DNA from: CAVYUC01 sp963783085
GTDB taxonomy: Bacteria > Bacteroidota > Bacteroidia > Bacteroidales > Prolixibacteraceae
Assembly (NCBI GenBank): GCA_963783085.1
Contig: CAWAMJ010000021.1
Span: 1-64,000 of the forward strand
Length of the DNA: 64,000 nt
Direction of reading: 5' to 3'
The notes under the pieces are model-generated. The model had not been told where the DNA came from and made no database searches. It was given only the letters and a program-made list of their open reading frames with translations. Positions 37,402-46,450 of this stretch are shown piece by piece (the stretch's first letter is position 1; every line of letters begins with the position of its first letter). A program made the position numbers and the translations under genes.

Positions 37402-37636
37402 AGTTCAAAGGTATGAAATTTTTTATAGCGTGTTTCAATAGTTATTGGTCAATAGTTATTGTTCATTAGTCAATAGTCATTAATCCCCCGATGGCAAGAA
37501 AGTGCTATAGACCATCATTTTATTCCGAAATATGATCTGTACCATTCAATAAATTTATTAATTCCCGTTTGCAGTGGTGTATCGGGAGCCCCCTTTAACT
37601 CCCCCAAGGGGGAGGATGGAAGAGTGCTGTCGAATT
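37402..37636 (-). pseudogene. Epimerase 3'-tail copy with heptamer tract and GC hairpin
   Basis: 37510-37600 reads on the minus strand SPDTPLQTGINKFIEWYRSY and FGIK-stop, a divergent tail of the epimerase gene that begins at 37637. A CCCCCAAGGGGG hairpin separates the two. 37430-37480 has CAATAGT/TATTGGT/CATTAGT 7-base units. It separates the epimerase from the MNT/HEPN pair. Confidence 0.72.
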
Positions 37637-38779
37637 TCATTGTATTCCAAAATATGGTTTATACCACTCAATAAAACTCTCAATTCCTATCTTCACTGGT
37701 GTATTCGGTTTATATCCGAGGTTTTCAATTAAATCCGTTACATCCGCTTCAGTTCTTGGAACATCACCCGGTTGCATGGGGAGGAATTCTTTTAGGGCTT
37801 CTTTTCCTAATGTATCCTCAATTGCTGCAATGTATTCCATGAGGGGGACGGGGGAAGAGTTGCCGATGTTGTAAACTTTGTAAGCAGCTTCTAGCTGCGA
37901 GCTACTAGCTTCTAGCTTGTCCGTGCTCCTTTTTTTATTTTTTTCTCCAACCGGTGGATTATCAATTACCCGCATCACTCCCTCCACAATGTCGTCCACG
38001 TAGGTGAAGTCGCGGACCATGTTGCCGTTGTTGAAGACTTTTATGGGCTGGTTTTCGAGGATGGCTTTGGTGAATAAAAATAATGCCATGTCGGGGCGCC
38101 CCCCCGTTGAAATTTGCTTCGCATTTCACGGGACAGGCACGGGCCATAAACGGTAAAGAACCGGAGGCCGGTGGTGGGGAGGCCAAACAAGTGGCTGTAG
38201 GTGTGGGCCATCAGTTCGTTGCTTTTTTTTGTGGCGGCATATAAACTAATGGGATGGTCTACATTATCGCCGGTGCTGAGTGGCATTTTGGTGTTGTTGC
38301 CGTACACGCTGCTGGAACTGGCATATGCCAAATGTTCAATATTATGGTGCCGTCAGGCTTCCAGGATGTTTATGAACCCTGCAATGTTGCTGTTGATGTA
38401 GGCATCCGGGTTTTCGAGGCTGTAGCGCACACCTGCCTGGGCAGCGAGGTTGCAAACTTTGTCGAAGTTTTCCTGTTCAAACAACTGCATTATCCGGTAC
38501 TTATCGGTAAGATCGATTTTTGCAAACCGGTAGTTCGGGTACTTTGCTGCTTTGTACGAGCAGGTTTTTAACAGACCCTGAAACAAGTTCAGGGTGACGT
38601 TCTATACTTGTTATTTCTTCGCGGGAGATGCCGGTTTCGGCCATACGGGCGTATTTCAGGTTAACGTCGTAGTAGTCGTTGATGTTGTCGATGCCAACTA
38701 CTTCATCTCCTCTTTCGAGGAGTTTTTTTGCGAGGTGGAAGCCGATGAATCCGGCGGTGCCTGTTATTAGTATTTTCAT
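37637..38779 (-). pseudogene. NAD-dependent UDP-sugar epimerase, second copy, broken
   Basis: The start at 38779 (ILITGTAGFIGFHLAKKLLE, GIDNINDYYDVNLKYA) and later SLYAATKKSNELMAHTYSHL place it beside the copies at 26234 and 48895. Defects: frame change near 38570 next to the HPELVSGS palindrome insertion, a stop and shift near 38350, and a hairpin insertion at 38097-38136 splitting the conserved GPWGRPDM. The tail is open (YKPNTPVKIGIESFIEWYKP). The loop before YNIGNSSPV carries a KLEASSSQLEA heptad insert. Confidence 0.82.
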
Positions 38780-39102
38780 AATTTTTTTTTAATGCCTTAT
38801 CAGGCTGATTTTACTTTTTCCAATAGCTGAAAAAGTAAACAAAAAAGCCACCGCTGAAGAAAAAATTGCTAAAAATGAATTACGTTTCGCTAAAATCTTT
38901 TAAACTCCTTCCGACAGGTCGGAACTCAAACAGAAAAGATTTTTGCGCTTCACTTCATTCATTTTCTTAACGCATTTTTTCTTAGGCGGCTCCGCATGAA
39001 TAATATCTTGTTATTAAATTTAGTTATTGCGTTCTAATACTTTGCTTTTTACCTGCTGCCTGTGCGTGAGGTTTCCCCTTTAGGGGCAAGGGGTAGCGCG
39101 GG
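38780..39102. other. Intergenic stretch
   Basis: No gene. Ends in the GC-rich element GGTTTCCCCTTTAGGGGC plus AAGGGGTAGCGCGGGC at 39070-39103, which abuts an epimerase 5' stub. Confidence 0.5.
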
Positions 39103-39210
39103 CATGTCGTTGATGTTGTCGATGCCGACTACGGTGTCGCCTCTTTCGAGGAGTTTTTTGGTTAGGTGGAAGCCGATAAAGCCGGCGGTTCCTGTTACTA
39201 ATATTTTCAT
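39103..39210 (-). pseudogene. Epimerase 5' stub
   Basis: MKILVTGTAGFIGFHLTKKL, LERGDTVVGIDNIND, then frame into repeat sequence. It is truncated exactly after NIND, the same codon at which the stub at 44797 ends. Confidence 0.75.
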
Positions 39211-39698
39211 AATGGACTAGGTGCTAAAAGTCGTGAGTTTGCCGCGGTCGTTCCTCCCTCGCAAAGTCGTGCTACTAAGTTTGTTTGGTGCAGTGATGTC
39301 TGTGCACTATATAACGTTAGAAGCACGATTCCACGAGGGAGGCACGACCGAAGTGGTCTCATGCCCCTTGCACTTATATTGTTTCATAGAAATCGGTCCA
39401 CATTGGGTTCATCTCTTAAATGAGTTTTATCTTCCTGATCCGGTCTCCTACCTTTTGTATAAATTCTCCCATTTTTCGTGGCACATTTCCCGGCCCGGGC
39501 GGAGGCGGAAAGCCCTGATGTCGCAGGCTCATCGGGATTAGTTTCCCGCCTACGTTGCACTTCGGGCGGGACAGGCTCACCATCAACTTCCAGTTAACTG
39601 CGTTCCTGAAAGTTGGGTGTCACTGAACGAGCTTCTGGCTTCTGGCTTGTTTGGTGCTGATGGTTTATTTTGTGCTAAAATAGTTTAAAGTATTTCGT
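39211..39698. repeat. Dispersed repeat blocks
   Basis: 39220-39365 is a near-complete copy of the gtcgtgagtttgccgcggtc ... gattccacgagggaggcacg block pair. 39530-39640 is the cccgcctacgttgcacttcg / gggtgtcactgaa block. No gene. Confidence 0.6.
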
Positions 39699-39959
39699 TT
39701 AAGAATAGTGAGAATAGCAGGAAATAATAACGATTGAGGTTTTTGTGACTTTATAAATCAATCTGTGTTCCTGATTGATTCTTCTGCTCCAGTATCCTTT
39801 AAACTGATGTTTTAACGCCTCGGGTTTTCCTATTCCACTGTATGGATTCCTTAAAATATTACGGATTAAGTCTCCTATTTTGAGTGCAATTCTACGGTCG
39901 GTTTCAATCCAGCGCTGATATTCATTAAGAGCATCGGGAACAAATTCAATATTTTTCAT
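39699..39959 (-). CDS. yoeB: Txe/YoeB family toxin
   Basis: 86 aa: VPDALNEYQRWIETDRRIAL, NPYSGIGKPEALKHQFKGYW, SRRINQEHRLIYKV, ending IISCYSHYS. Full-length YoeB-type mRNA interferase with the catalytic E/R/H region (RRI-x-EHRL-Y) and terminal HY. Pairs with the small ORF 121 bases upstream. Compare the frameshifted copy at 25394. Confidence 0.9.
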   Translation of the reverse strand: MKNIEFVPDALNEYQRWIETDRRIALKIGDLIRNILRNPYSGIGKPEALKHQFKGYWSRRINQEHRLIYKVTKTSIVIISCYSHYS

Positions 39960-40080
39960 CTATTAAAATTTATTATCTTCATTTGCAATAGATGCTCCAA
40001 AGGAATCCCAATGGGAGAACTCCCGATGAAATTTAAAATACTTGTTTGTGCAATTTAGTAGTCTAAATTTCATGCTCGTT

Positions 40081-40311
40081 TCATACTAAATCGTCGGCTT
40101 TCAAAGATATCACCTTCTTTTTAGCTTCATATTGTTCAATTCTTTCCTGTAAAACGCGGGTATATTCCGGATTACTCAATATGTAATCGGTTGTATCAGC
40201 ATGTTGAATGCTAATCTCAACTACCTTATGGGGAAACAATTTTTTTATCCCTTCAACGAAATCGGGAGGAATTGAATCTGTATTTATTTTTATCGTAGTT
40301 TGCATTATCAA
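40081..40311 (-). CDS. Antitoxin-like partner of YoeB
   Basis: 76 aa: TTIKINTDSIPPDFVEGIKK, LFPHKVVEISIQHADTTDYI, ERIEQYEAKKKVISLKADDL. Layout resembles the antitoxin at 25678 (a central beta segment followed by an acidic/basic tail). Starts at 40311 or 40305. Role from position. Confidence 0.65.
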   Translation of the reverse strand: MIMQTTIKINTDSIPPDFVEGIKKLFPHKVVEISIQHADTTDYILSNPEYTRVLQERIEQYEAKKKVISLKADDLV

Positions 40312-41176
40312 ATTTTTAATGTTGTCATTTTTTCTTCAAATGTATTAAAAGTGTTGGTGAAAACAAAGAGCTGGTTGCTGCCAGCCTCTAGCTTCTAGCC
40401 TCTAGCTGCCAGCTTGTTTTGTGCTGATATTATATTATTGCTCCTATTATTGCAAGGTAGAGAGCATGGAGTAGAGAGCATGGAGTAGAGAGCATGGAGC
40501 AGAGAGCATGGAGCAAAGGGCAAAGAGCTTCCAAGCCTCCCCGATACGCTTCGCTATCGGGATTAGTTCGACCATTGCCTTATAGTTCCCTTCACTCCTA
40601 AAAGGCGGGTCTCACTGAACGAGCTTCAAGTTTGTTTACTGCTGATAGTTTGTTTTGTGCTAATATTATTGCAAAGGGCAAAGAGCAGAGCGTTTTAGAT
40701 TGTGCAAAAAAGTTTATTGGAATACATATATTATATCTGCACGAACAATGCAAACTGTAAACTGCGACTGCCAACTGATTCCCACGGCTCACTGCCAACT
40801 GATTTGTTGCTGGTTGCCGAATCAGCTTCTAGCTGCGAGCTTGTTTTGCGTTGATATTATATTTCTGCTTCTGTTATTGCAAAGGGCAGAGGGCAAAGAG
40901 CAGAGCGTTTTCGATTGTGCAAAAGAGTTTATTGGAATACATATATTATATCAGCACGAACACTGCAAACTGTAAACTGCGACTGATCACTTCTCCAACA
41001 GCTTCGCTTCCTCAGTTACATGGTTCTTTATGCATCTGAGTAAAATCAGTTTTGATTGAATATTCAAAACAGTTGCGGGTAAAAGCCGTCAAAAATAAAA
41101 TATATTTGATACAAATGTCAATTTCGGGCATAGGATTTTACATTAAATAATGAACAGCGTTATTCGTTGCTGTGTA
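40312..41176. repeat. Heptamer tracts and dispersed repeats
   Basis: 40450-40520 is an uninterrupted 7-base register (GTAGAGA, GCATGGA, GCAGAGA). 40380-40420 and 40825-40845 hold AGCTTCT-type units. Blocks ttttcgattgtgcaaaagag / tatatcagcacgaacactgc recur at 40690, 40905 and 42410. No gene. Confidence 0.7.
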
Positions 41177-41300
41177 TTAAATTGACTCAATGCTGTCTGA
41201 TTCTATCTGCCAAATCAGCAGCATCGGGTTGCCGTTAAAGAAATGTGTGAATTGCTGTTGGGTTAATGTGACGTATAAAACCTTTAAATTAAAAATAATT
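41177..41300 (-). pseudogene. Winged-helix/nucleotidyltransferase 3' tail
   Basis: Reads VLYVTLTQQQFTHFFNGNPM, LLIWQIESDSIESI and stop, matching the last 33 codons of the genes at 45141 and 55253 (VYVVLTKEQLHHFF). No upstream part present. Confidence 0.7.
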
Positions 41301-41515
41301 TGTTTTCATTTGTATTTTTGTCTTGCCCCGATATTATTTAGATTTTTGGTACCGGGAATTCCCCGAGTACCCGGGGTCAACCAGATGGGCATCCTCATGT
41401 CCCGAGGAGGGATCGGGATTTCCGCTTCGCTCCAACAGGTTTCTCGTTGTGCTCATAAATGTGCTGATGGCCAATAGGCTAATAAATGATTTTCACGATT
41501 TTCTTTACCTGCAAA

Positions 41516-41887
41516 TTACTGTTCAAGAATAAATAATTTTAATCCAGGTACGTGGGTAAAATCTGCATCAAAGGTTAATAGAGGTAAATCGAGGTATACA
41601 GCCGTTGCTGCGATAATTGCGTCTGGTAACTTAATGTTAACCGACTGTAAAAGTTCTTTCGTTATTTCTTTTATCGCGTCATTGAGATCAGCTACAAAAC
41701 AACTGTCTGTTAACATTTCTATTGCTTTCTTTTCGTTTTTTGTTAATCCTTTTTTTCCATACAATTCAAGTTCTGAAATTGCAGAAATCCAGATTTGCTT
41801 GCCATCGAGGTACTCTGCTGCTTTAGTTGATCCATTCAGGAGATAGATGAGCGGATTTGTGTCGGCAACGATTTTAATTCCATTCAT
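41516..41887 (-). CDS. PIN-domain ribonuclease toxin (VapC-like)
   Basis: 123 aa. VADTNPLIYLLNGSTKAAEY (first Asp), WISAISELELYGKKG (Glu), IKLPDAIIAATAVYLDLPLL (Asp) and TFDADFTHV (Asp) give the four acidic residues of the PIN active site. Overlaps its antitoxin by 14 bases. The family cleaves tRNA or other RNA. Intact; broken copies lie at 30235 and 36349. Confidence 0.9.
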   Translation of the reverse strand: MNGIKIVADTNPLIYLLNGSTKAAEYLDGKQIWISAISELELYGKKGLTKNEKKAIEMLTDSCFVADLNDAIKEITKELLQSVNIKLPDAIIAATAVYLDLPLLTFDADFTHVPGLKLFILEQ

Positions 41888-42038
41888 CTCTTATTCTTTT
41901 TTGGTAATCAAGAGGATCTTCATCCCATTTAACTTTACCCAAATGCTTTTTGGCATCAAATTGTTTTACTGGTTTAATTTTATCTAAAGCATTATTCAAA
42001 CCATTAACAGTGCGTATTTTGTTGATTTTCATTGTCAT
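41874..42038 (-). CDS. VapB-like antitoxin
   Basis: 54 codons from ATG 42038 (or ATG 42032): KINKIRTVNGLNNALDKIKP, VKQFDAKKHLGKVKWDEDPL, KRIRDEWN. No fold is obvious in such a short protein. The coupled position before the PIN gene and the near-identical duplicate at 30381 support it being translated. Confidence 0.78.
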   Translation of the reverse strand: MTMKINKIRTVNGLNNALDKIKPVKQFDAKKHLGKVKWDEDPLDYQKRIRDEWN

Positions 42039-43025
42039 ACTATTATACTGTTTAAAGTTACAAATGTAGTTTAATATTCGCTGATTTAAACTATTAAGTG
42101 CATGGTATCAAGCTGCGGCTTTATTTCGTTTCTAGTTCTGCCGGAGATAGTAAAGGATTCTTCTAAGGTGCATCCCTGCGGATTTCAGGCTAAAGACGAT
42201 TTCTTTTAGGATGATGCTTATACTGAAGCAGGAGTAGAACCTTATTTTAAAAACGAAACCTTAGTAGCCTGATTTAACCCTAAACGTTTTAAACCTTATT
42301 CCCTTATTTTATCGTCATTCTGCCAAATGAGCAATAGCGGGTTGCTTCCAGCTTCCAGCTTGTTTTGTGCTGATATTATTGCAGAGAGCAGAGAGCAGAG
42401 CGTTTTCGATTGTGCAAAAGAGTTTATATCGGAATAAGTTAGCTGCCAGCCTCCCCGATACGTTGCACTATCGGGATTAGTTCCACCATCAATTTTTGAT
42501 TCACTGCGTTCTCACGGTCCCGATGTTTCTCGGGATGACGAGCCCGCACAAAGGGTAACCTCATTGGCTGTATTTTTTAGCTGTGAGCTACTAGCTACGA
42601 GCTTTGAGCTTGTTTTGTGCTGATTGTTTATTTTGTTGTTTATAATGATAATTTGTAATTCGATTGTTATCTTTTGCCTTATCAGGCGGATTTTACTTTT
42701 CTCCTATTGTTGAGAAAAGTAAATAAAAGAATCAAGAAAATTTAATCCTTCTCCCCACAATACCAACGCCGGCTCGGGCCAAATTTTCACCTCATTGTAA
42801 AAATTATTTCAATGGTATTCGATGGAATTCGGCAGAGCCTCATTTCGTCCATTGCGCGTATCCCGATTGCATCGGGATTTAGGAAGACATATAACATTTT
42901 TTGTAATGATATAATGTTTTAAATTCTTAATTTATTTTTTGTTCGAATGTGTGTGAAGGGTTTCCCCTTCAGGGGTAAGGGGTAGTGCGGGCTTCGAGCT
43001 TTCAGCCTTTAGCTTGTTTTGTTGT
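42039..43025. repeat. Decayed sequence and repeats
   Basis: 42080-42320 has no repeats I recognise and a plus-strand frame with several stops (DDAYTEAGVEPYFKNETLVA), perhaps a gene ghost. 42340-42620 has AGCTTCC-type heptamers and the ccgatacgttgcactatcgg block. 42955-42995 is the GGTTTCCCCTTCAGGGGTAA GC-rich element. Confidence 0.5.
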
Positions 43026-43412
43026 TTATTCTTTTGACAGGTCTTTTTTAATTTGACTGAGTACATCATATAGCAAAGGAATATTCTCTTTAAGAGTTTT
43101 ATATATTACCTCTGCATCAACATCAAAATAATGATGAACAATTATATCTCTCATGCCCATAGCTTGTTTCCAGTTTACCTGTGGATACCAGTTTAAAAGT
43201 TCTTTATTGGTAACTTTATCAAGATTTTTGATAGTTTCTCCAACTGCTACCAGCTTCATACACACACTATCTAAAAGAATCATGCTGTATTCTGAAGATG
43301 TAAAATCATGTGATGACAGAATGCCTGCTGTTCTTTTCTGAATTATTTCAAGGTTATCATTTATCAAACATACAAGGTCGTATGCCAAATCTTTGTCAAA
43401 CATAACGACCAT
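43026..43412 (-). CDS. hepT: HepT-like ribonuclease toxin (DUF86 HEPN)
   Basis: 128 aa helical protein. LVAVGETIKNLDKVTNKELL, then GMRDIIVHHYFDVDAEVIYK with the R-x4-H-x-Y HEPN motif of HepT. Overlaps the MntA stop by 17 bases. HepT toxins cut tRNA until AMPylated by MntA. Usual length. Confidence 0.9.
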   Translation of the reverse strand: MVVMFDKDLAYDLVCLINDNLEIIQKRTAGILSSHDFTSSEYSMILLDSVCMKLVAVGETIKNLDKVTNKELLNWYPQVNWKQAMGMRDIIVHHYFDVDAEVIYKTLKENIPLLYDVLSQIKKDLSKE

Positions 43413-43689
43413 CCTTTTTTATTCTTTTTTTCAAAAGTGGATTCATGGATTTTCTGAACCGCACTATATCTACAGAGCTTCCAAGTATAGTTTCCAGTTC
43501 ATCTTTGAGTGCTGCCAATTTAAATAAGCTTAATGGTTCCCCTTCATAATAAATATCCACATCACTTTCTTTTTTTTGTTCGTCCCTGGCAACGGAACCA
43601 AAAATACCTATCCGGTTGATACCGTAGATAAACCCTCTTTCTTTTTGAAAGTCAGTTAAAAGCTGTATATATTGTTCCCTGGATTTCAT
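43396..43689 (-). CDS. mntA: MntA-like nucleotidyltransferase antitoxin
   Basis: 97 aa: GFIYGINRIGIFGSVARDEQ, KKESDVDIYYEGEPLSLFKL, LGSSVDIVRFRKSMNP. GS-VARDE plus SDVDI is the signature of MntA, which AMPylates HepT. Full length, in operon with 43026. Confidence 0.9.
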   Translation of the reverse strand: MKSREQYIQLLTDFQKERGFIYGINRIGIFGSVARDEQKKESDVDIYYEGEPLSLFKLAALKDELETILGSSVDIVRFRKSMNPLLKKRIKKDGRYV

Positions 43690-44796
43690 TGTTTAATTAT
43701 AATAATGCTGCTAAATTAATCATTTCTTTCAGAGGGTGATATGTTTTTTGTCTTGAAAAATAGCAGAGAACGGGGAGCAGAGGGCCAAGGGCAGAGAGTA
43801 GCTGCAAGCCTCCCCGATACGCTTCGCTATTCCCGAAGGGACAAGCGGGATTCCCCCCTACATTTCATTTCGGGGGATAAAAGTTCATCCATCGACATTC
43901 CATTCGCGGTGCTCTGAAATGTCGGGATTCACTGAACAAGCTTGTTTACTGCTGATTGTTTGTTTTGTGCTTCAAATTAGCTCATAGCTTATAGCTTCTA
44001 GCCACTAGCTTATCAGTGCTGATATTTCATTTTGAATTTCTATTTATTATATCAGCACGAATACTGTGAAAAATTAGCTTCTAGCTTCTAGCTGCGAGTT
44101 GCGAGCTTATCACTGCTGATTGTTTATTTAGCTGCGAGCTACTAGCTTCCAGCTTGTCACTGCTGATATTTAATTCAAAGAGGATTACCTTGTTTACATT
44201 CAAATTCTTTAACGATTCGCTGACATGCAATATGACTTCGTTTTTTGTCATTCTTTTGGTTTATTCTTGTTGTTCATCAAAGATATATAAATTTCAATTA
44301 ACCATTTATTTTGTAGGGAGCTTCAAGCTTCAAGCTGCGAGCCTCGAGCTTGTCTGTGGTTGCTACCTATATTTCTTCCTCAATCGGGTTTTGTGCGCCA
44401 TTGGTATCGGGTCCTTTCGAATTGGCATTGTGCTAAAGGGATAGGGTACTTTCAGTTCCCGATATTCATCGGGACAGGCTGTTCCTCCTTCCCGATTTTC
44501 ATCGGGATTAGTTTCCCGCCTACGTTTCACTTCGGGCGGGACAGGCTCACCATCATCTTTCAGTTCACTACGTTCCTGAAAACCGGGTATCATTGAACGA
44601 GCCTCGAGCTTGTCTGTGATCGTTACCTGTATTTCTTTCTCAGCCGGGTTTTGTGCGCCATTTGTAGTTAAATTGAACCTTTATCTTGTACTATTTTTCA
44701 TTTTACCTCTTGATTGAGCGCGGTTTTTTCCCTTTAGGCCTGCCTAAACTGCCGAACGACAGGCAAGGGCCAGGGGTAGCGAGGGCCCGTCGTTGA

Positions 44797-44850
44797 TGTT
44801 GTTTATGCCAACGACGGTGTCGCTTTGTTGCATTAGCTTTTTTGCTAAGT
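44797..44850 (-). pseudogene. Epimerase 5' internal stub
   Basis: Reads GFHLAKKLMQQSDTVVGINN and IND, then stops matching. Like the stub at 39103 it ends after NIND next to the GC-rich element (aggggtagcgagggc). Confidence 0.65.
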
Positions 44851-44862
44851 GGAAGCCGGTTC

Positions 44863-44913
44863 ACCCTGTGAAATAACGCTTTGCGTTAAAATCTATGATT
44901 TTATTTCACAGGG
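44863..44913. repeat. Three-stem palindromic element, copy 5
   Basis: CCCTGTGAAATAA with TTATTTCACAGGG (13 pairs), enclosing CGC-TTT-GCG (extendable to AACGC/GCGTT) and AAATC-TAT-GATTT. Confidence 0.8.
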
Positions 44914-45140
44914 ATAAACCCCTTCCGGGTTATGGAATTTACAGTTGCGGCTCATTACGGGCATCCCGATTATTCGGGACAAAAATCTTGTCAAAATTAA
45001 GCTTTACGGTTTTTCAATGTAGCAACAAACAACTAACGAAAAAAGTCAAGGCTGAAGCCGTTTCGCTCAAAAAGTTACGTTCGACAGCTATAATTTTTTA
45101 AACTCCTCCCGCCGCTGGCGGGGTCAAACCGAAAAGATTT

Positions 45141-45683
45141 TTAACGGTGCACGATATCGTCATTTTGCCAGATAAGGAGTACCGGCTTGTCTTTAAAGAA
45201 ATGGTGCAGTTGTTCTTTTGTCAGCACCACATATACGATGTTACGGTCGATCAGTTTTTCCGCTTTTGGTATCAGGTTTTGAATGTAGGAATTGTCCAAA
45301 TCGTCCCCGATGAGGACCAAATCGATAGTATCGGAATCGATACCCCGGGCGAAGCTGCCGGCGAGGTATGCCGCCTCCAGGTTGCCAATCTGACTGGTTA
45401 CTTTTTCGATAAGGGTGTCGATACCTACCATTTTTCTCAGGATATTCTGGATGTCGTGGAAAAGCGGATGTTTTTCGTTGGCCTGGTACACCTTTTTTCC
45501 TTTGTCGAGGTTGAATGAAATCAGTTTTGCGTTTACAAACCGGTTCAGTTCCTGTCTGATGGCATTGGTCGACTCCCCAAAATCTCTTTCCATCGCCCTC
45601 AAATGACTTTGGGTGCTGCTATTCAGAAAGAGCTTCAGCAGAAGTTTGATGCGGGTTTTGGATGTAATGAGTGAATCGAGCAT
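45141..45683 (-). CDS. Winged-helix plus nucleotidyltransferase protein
   Basis: About 180 aa from ATG 45683 (MLDSLITSKTRIKLLLKLFL). The N-terminal helix-turn-helix (REL-like, FGESTNAIRQELNRFVNAKL) is followed by a nucleotidyltransferase fold, GNLEAAYLAGSFARGIDSDT with IDLVLIGDD. The D-x-D is altered to DTIDLVL, so catalysis is doubtful. Such proteins precede polysaccharide operons in Bacteroidota and may regulate them (inference). A longer start at 45719 is possible. Paralogue at 55253. Confidence 0.82.
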   Translation of the reverse strand: MLDSLITSKTRIKLLLKLFLNSSTQSHLRAMERDFGESTNAIRQELNRFVNAKLISFNLDKGKKVYQANEKHPLFHDIQNILRKMVGIDTLIEKVTSQIGNLEAAYLAGSFARGIDSDTIDLVLIGDDLDNSYIQNLIPKAEKLIDRNIVYVVLTKEQLHHFFKDKPVLLIWQNDDIVHR

Positions 45684-45719
45684 GTTTACAATGATAAACT
45701 GTGAAAAGGCAACTATCAC

Positions 45720-46038
45720 TGTTGTACCTGATTATATTTGTTGCGGCTGTTACAGTTTTCCTTCCCTCGTGGTAGTTTTTTTCTGGATTTCTTCGGCTTC
45801 GCTTACAGCTCCGCCCCCTCAGTTACATGAAAGGTTGTACCTGAAACGGAACTAGTCTTGTGCAGTTTTTTTACACAGTTTATGGTATCAAAAATAATAA
45901 AGATATGGGACATGTACCTCAACAGATGAATAATTTTTATGACATAATGCTTTTTCGCTGCCGGAAGTTGCAGGGAATTAATTGCTTGTGCAATGAAAAT
46001 ATTATTTTGCCCCGGATAAAAAATACCTTGTGTAGAAA
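45720..46038. other. Intergenic stretch
   Basis: No gene or repeat family recognised beyond a gctccgccccctcagttaca block near 45810, which also occurs near 24090 and 56105. Confidence 0.5.
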
Positions 46039-46371
46039 TCAGGTATTTGTTTGATCATTTTCAAGCTTATGCAGCCGCGGTTCTGCTTCAACAGGAACCT
46101 TGATCTCCTGTGGTTTCATCCTGGATTTTCTACTGAACAAATGCACCGGTTCAGATTTATGACCATCGTCTACGATTCCAAAACGGGAATGGTACCAGGC
46201 TCTTTCGTGAAGGTAATACAGTACGATTTTAATTACTACATCGGCGGCGCCAATGGTCATTCCGAAATTAAGACTGCCGGTAACAATCCAGCCGATGGTG
46301 AATGTAGTTAATGATGCAACAATTCTCCATGTAATCGCTTTTGCCAGGTGACGTTTTGGTCGAACAGACAT
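46039..46371 (-). CDS. DUF2061 membrane protein, second copy
   Basis: 110 aa: RPKRHLAKAITWRIVASLTT, FTIGWIVTGSLNFGMTIGAA, YYLHERAWYHSRFGIVDDGH. Same two-helix domain and charged tail as 27605-27931. Follows cysC by 79 bases and continues the cysQ-cysC run. Confidence 0.9.
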   Translation of the reverse strand: MSVRPKRHLAKAITWRIVASLTTFTIGWIVTGSLNFGMTIGAADVVIKIVLYYLHERAWYHSRFGIVDDGHKSEPVHLFSRKSRMKPQEIKVPVEAEPRLHKLENDQTNT

Positions 46372-46450
46372 AAAATTTTTGCTTTTAATCCGAAGGTGAA
46401 TCGTATTTGAATATAAAGTTGATAATCAATTGATTTATCACCTGACAGGC

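Larger units (their letters stand above)
43690..45140. repeat. Long repeat-rich stretch
   Basis: AGCTTCT/AGCTGCG heptamers around 43980-44150 and 44320-44350, the cccgcctacgtttcacttcg / tcactgaa block at 44505-44605, two copies of a tgtctgtg-attacctgtatttctt-type block (44350, 44610), the epimerase stub, three-stem copy 5, and near 45070 a small GCCGCTGGCGG palindrome. No intact gene. Confidence 0.6.

Noticed and set aside
42080..42320. Plus-strand frame with several stops, possibly an old gene
   Set aside because: No motif recognised and too many stops to support a call.
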